A stretch of DNA of 64,000 nt from Streptomyces sp. BK239 (GTDB lineage: Bacteria > Actinomycetota > Actinomycetes > Streptomycetales > Streptomycetaceae). How positions within the stretch are numbered: position 1 is the stretch's first letter; each line of letters opens with the position of its first letter. Of the stretch, positions 63,009 to 64,000 are shown in pieces. Below the pieces are notes generated by a model that was not told the DNA's origin, did not search any database, and saw only the letters and a list, made by a program, of their open reading frames with translations. Location of the stretch: positions 1 to 64,000 of the forward strand of contig NZ_SHKS01000001.1 of the NCBI RefSeq assembly GCF_004217285.1, written 5' to 3'. The position numbers and the translations under genes are program-made.

Positions 63009-64000
63009 ATGGCATCCCACACCGGCCGGCGTGCGACCCGACGGTCCGCCGGTCACCCAGCCCAGCCCGTCGCCTCCGCTCCTTCGCCCGACGACGCACC
63101 GGACACGCCCCCCGACCACCGCACCGACGGCGACCACCGTTCGGGCGGACACCGCTCCGCGCGGCGTTCCGCACCACGCGCCGCGCAGCGCTCCGCCCCA
63201 CGGCGGTCGCGCGGCCGCCGGATACCGGGCGGGCGGGCCGCCGACGGCGACAGCCGGGCCGCCGCTGCCCGGCGGCGACTGCTCCCGCCCCTGCGCCTGC
63301 GCCACCTGCTTCCGCTCCTCGTCCTCGTGGCGATGATGGCGATGCTGATGCTGCGCGGCTACGTGCACAGCGAGGTCCTCGCCGACCACCGCATCCGCTC
63401 CGAGGCCGCCGCCGACCACGTCCCCCGGAAGATCCTGGAGGGCGGCCCGGTCGTCGACACCCGCGGCGAAAAGCCGACCAGCATGGACGTGCCGGACCGC
63501 CGGATCGTCCTCACCTTCGACGACGGCCCCGACCCGCGCTGGACGCCGAAGGTCCTCGACGTGCTGAAGAAGCACCACGCGCACGCCGTCTTCTTCATCA
63601 CCGGCACCATGGCCTCCCGCTACCCCGAACTCGTCAAGCGGATGGTGGACGAGGGCCACGAGATCGGCCTGCACACCTTCAACCACCCCGACCTCTCCTA
63701 CCAGTCGAAGAAGCGCATCGACTGGGAGCTGACCCAGAACCAGCTCGCCCTCGCCGGCGCCGCCGGCATCCGCACCTCGCTGTTCCGCCCGCCGTACTCC
63801 TCCAGCGCCTCCGCCCTCGACGACAGCTCCTGGCCGGTGACCGAGTACGTCGGCAGCCGCGGCTATCTCACCGTCCTCACCGGATCCGACAGCGAGGACT
63901 GGCGCAGGCCCGGCGTCGAGCGGATCATCCGCAACTCCACGCCGCCGAAGGGCAAGGGTGCGATCGTCCTCATGCACGACTCCGGCGGCGAACGCAGCCA
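63009..64000 (+). CDS. Polysaccharide deacetylase (NodB domain), N-terminal part
   Basis: 330 codons are visible and the gene continues past the window edge. The first 95 residues are Arg/Pro-rich and cytoplasmic, followed by one transmembrane helix ('LLPLLVLVAMMAMLMLRGYV'). The extracytoplasmic NodB domain has 'LTFDDGPDPRWTPKVL' (Asp171, Asp172), the metal-binding pair His222 and His226 in 'HTFNHPDLS', 'RPPYSS' and 'IVLMHDSGG'. It would remove acetyl groups from an extracellular polysaccharide. Related streptomycete proteins carry a GT2 glycosyltransferase after this domain; whether this one does cannot be seen. Confidence 0.94.
   Translation, partial: MASHTGRRATRRSAGHPAQPVASAPSPDDAPDTPPDHRTDGDHRSGGHRSARRSAPRAAQRSAPRRSRGRRIPGGRAADGDSRAAAARRRLLPPLRLRHLLPLLVLVAMMAMLMLRGYVHSEVLADHRIRSEAAADHVPRKILEGGPVVDTRGEKPTSMDVPDRRIVLTFDDGPDPRWTPKVLDVLKKHHAHAVFFITGTMASRYPELVKRMVDEGHEIGLHTFNHPDLSYQSKKRIDWELTQNQLALAGAAGIRTSLFRPPYSSSASALDDSSWPVTEYVGSRGYLTVLTGSDSEDWRRPGVERIIRNSTPPKGKGAIVLMHDSGGERS

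Overview
This window is chromosomal DNA from a Streptomyces or a very close relative. The base composition is very high in GC with strong G/C at third codon positions. GTG and TTG starts are common, and many genes overlap by 1 to 4 bases. The gene order is the core-chromosome order familiar from streptomycetes: mtrA-mtrB-lpqB, a ribosome hibernation factor, secA with its Rv3235-like neighbour, NAD-glutamate dehydrogenase, ohr and its regulator, pkaA-pkaB-prfB, and ftsE-ftsX-S41 protease-smpB-ssrA. Nothing indicates a plasmid, a complete prophage, an insertion sequence or a CRISPR array.

Layout. 1-320: the end of an rRNA operon (23S 3' end, 5S, terminator). 371-6029 (minus): a five-gene MoxR/DUF58/DUF4350/DUF4129/membrane-protein operon. 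6168-7310: mtnA. 7528-12231: mtrA-mtrB-lpqB, which couples envelope sensing to cell division and development. 12412-17229: comF, hpf, an orphan NarL/LuxR response regulator, a YcaQ-like DNA glycosylase and a GNAT acetyltransferase. 17637-22882: secA, an Rv3235-like protein, a DUF6912 protein and a HAD hydrolase. 23003-26579: a drug-type ABC exporter and a DUF4097 protein, divergent from an unusual two-HTH regulator across a motif-rich spacer. 26587-32692: a DJ-1/PfpI protein and the 1651-residue NAD-glutamate dehydrogenase.

32778-42846 reads as a cell-wall glycopolymer region. It holds a TagH/TagG-type ABC exporter, a TetR regulator with repeated operator-like sites, galE, an OhrR-Ohr pair with a perfect operator palindrome, and two tandem fusions of a GT2 glycosyltransferase to a CDP-glycerol:glycerophosphotransferase. 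A decayed start of a third related gene appears to lie just upstream of the two fusions. 43035-46652 is a sugar ABC uptake operon whose first permease carries a large extra domain.

46867-64000: an FHA/FtsK-like ATPase divergent from two membrane-anchored Ser/Thr kinases (PkaA, PkaB), then prfB, a collagen-like (Gly-Thr-Thr)n surface protein with a sortase signal, a small zinc-ribbon protein, ftsE-ftsX, an S41 protease, smpB, tmRNA, a variable spacer, a Pro/Ser-rich membrane protein and the N-terminal part of a polysaccharide deacetylase cut by the window edge.

The best candidates for something undescribed are: the collagen-like LAETG protein and its DNA repeat; the extra domain in the sugar permease; the in-frame repeat inside ComF; the two-HTH regulator facing an array of TTGCAAT/TTGCGTT motifs; the FHA/FtsK protein with arginine in place of the Walker A lysine beside two kinases; and the remnant of a third glycopolymer transferase. 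All calls were made by reading motifs and context. No database search was run.
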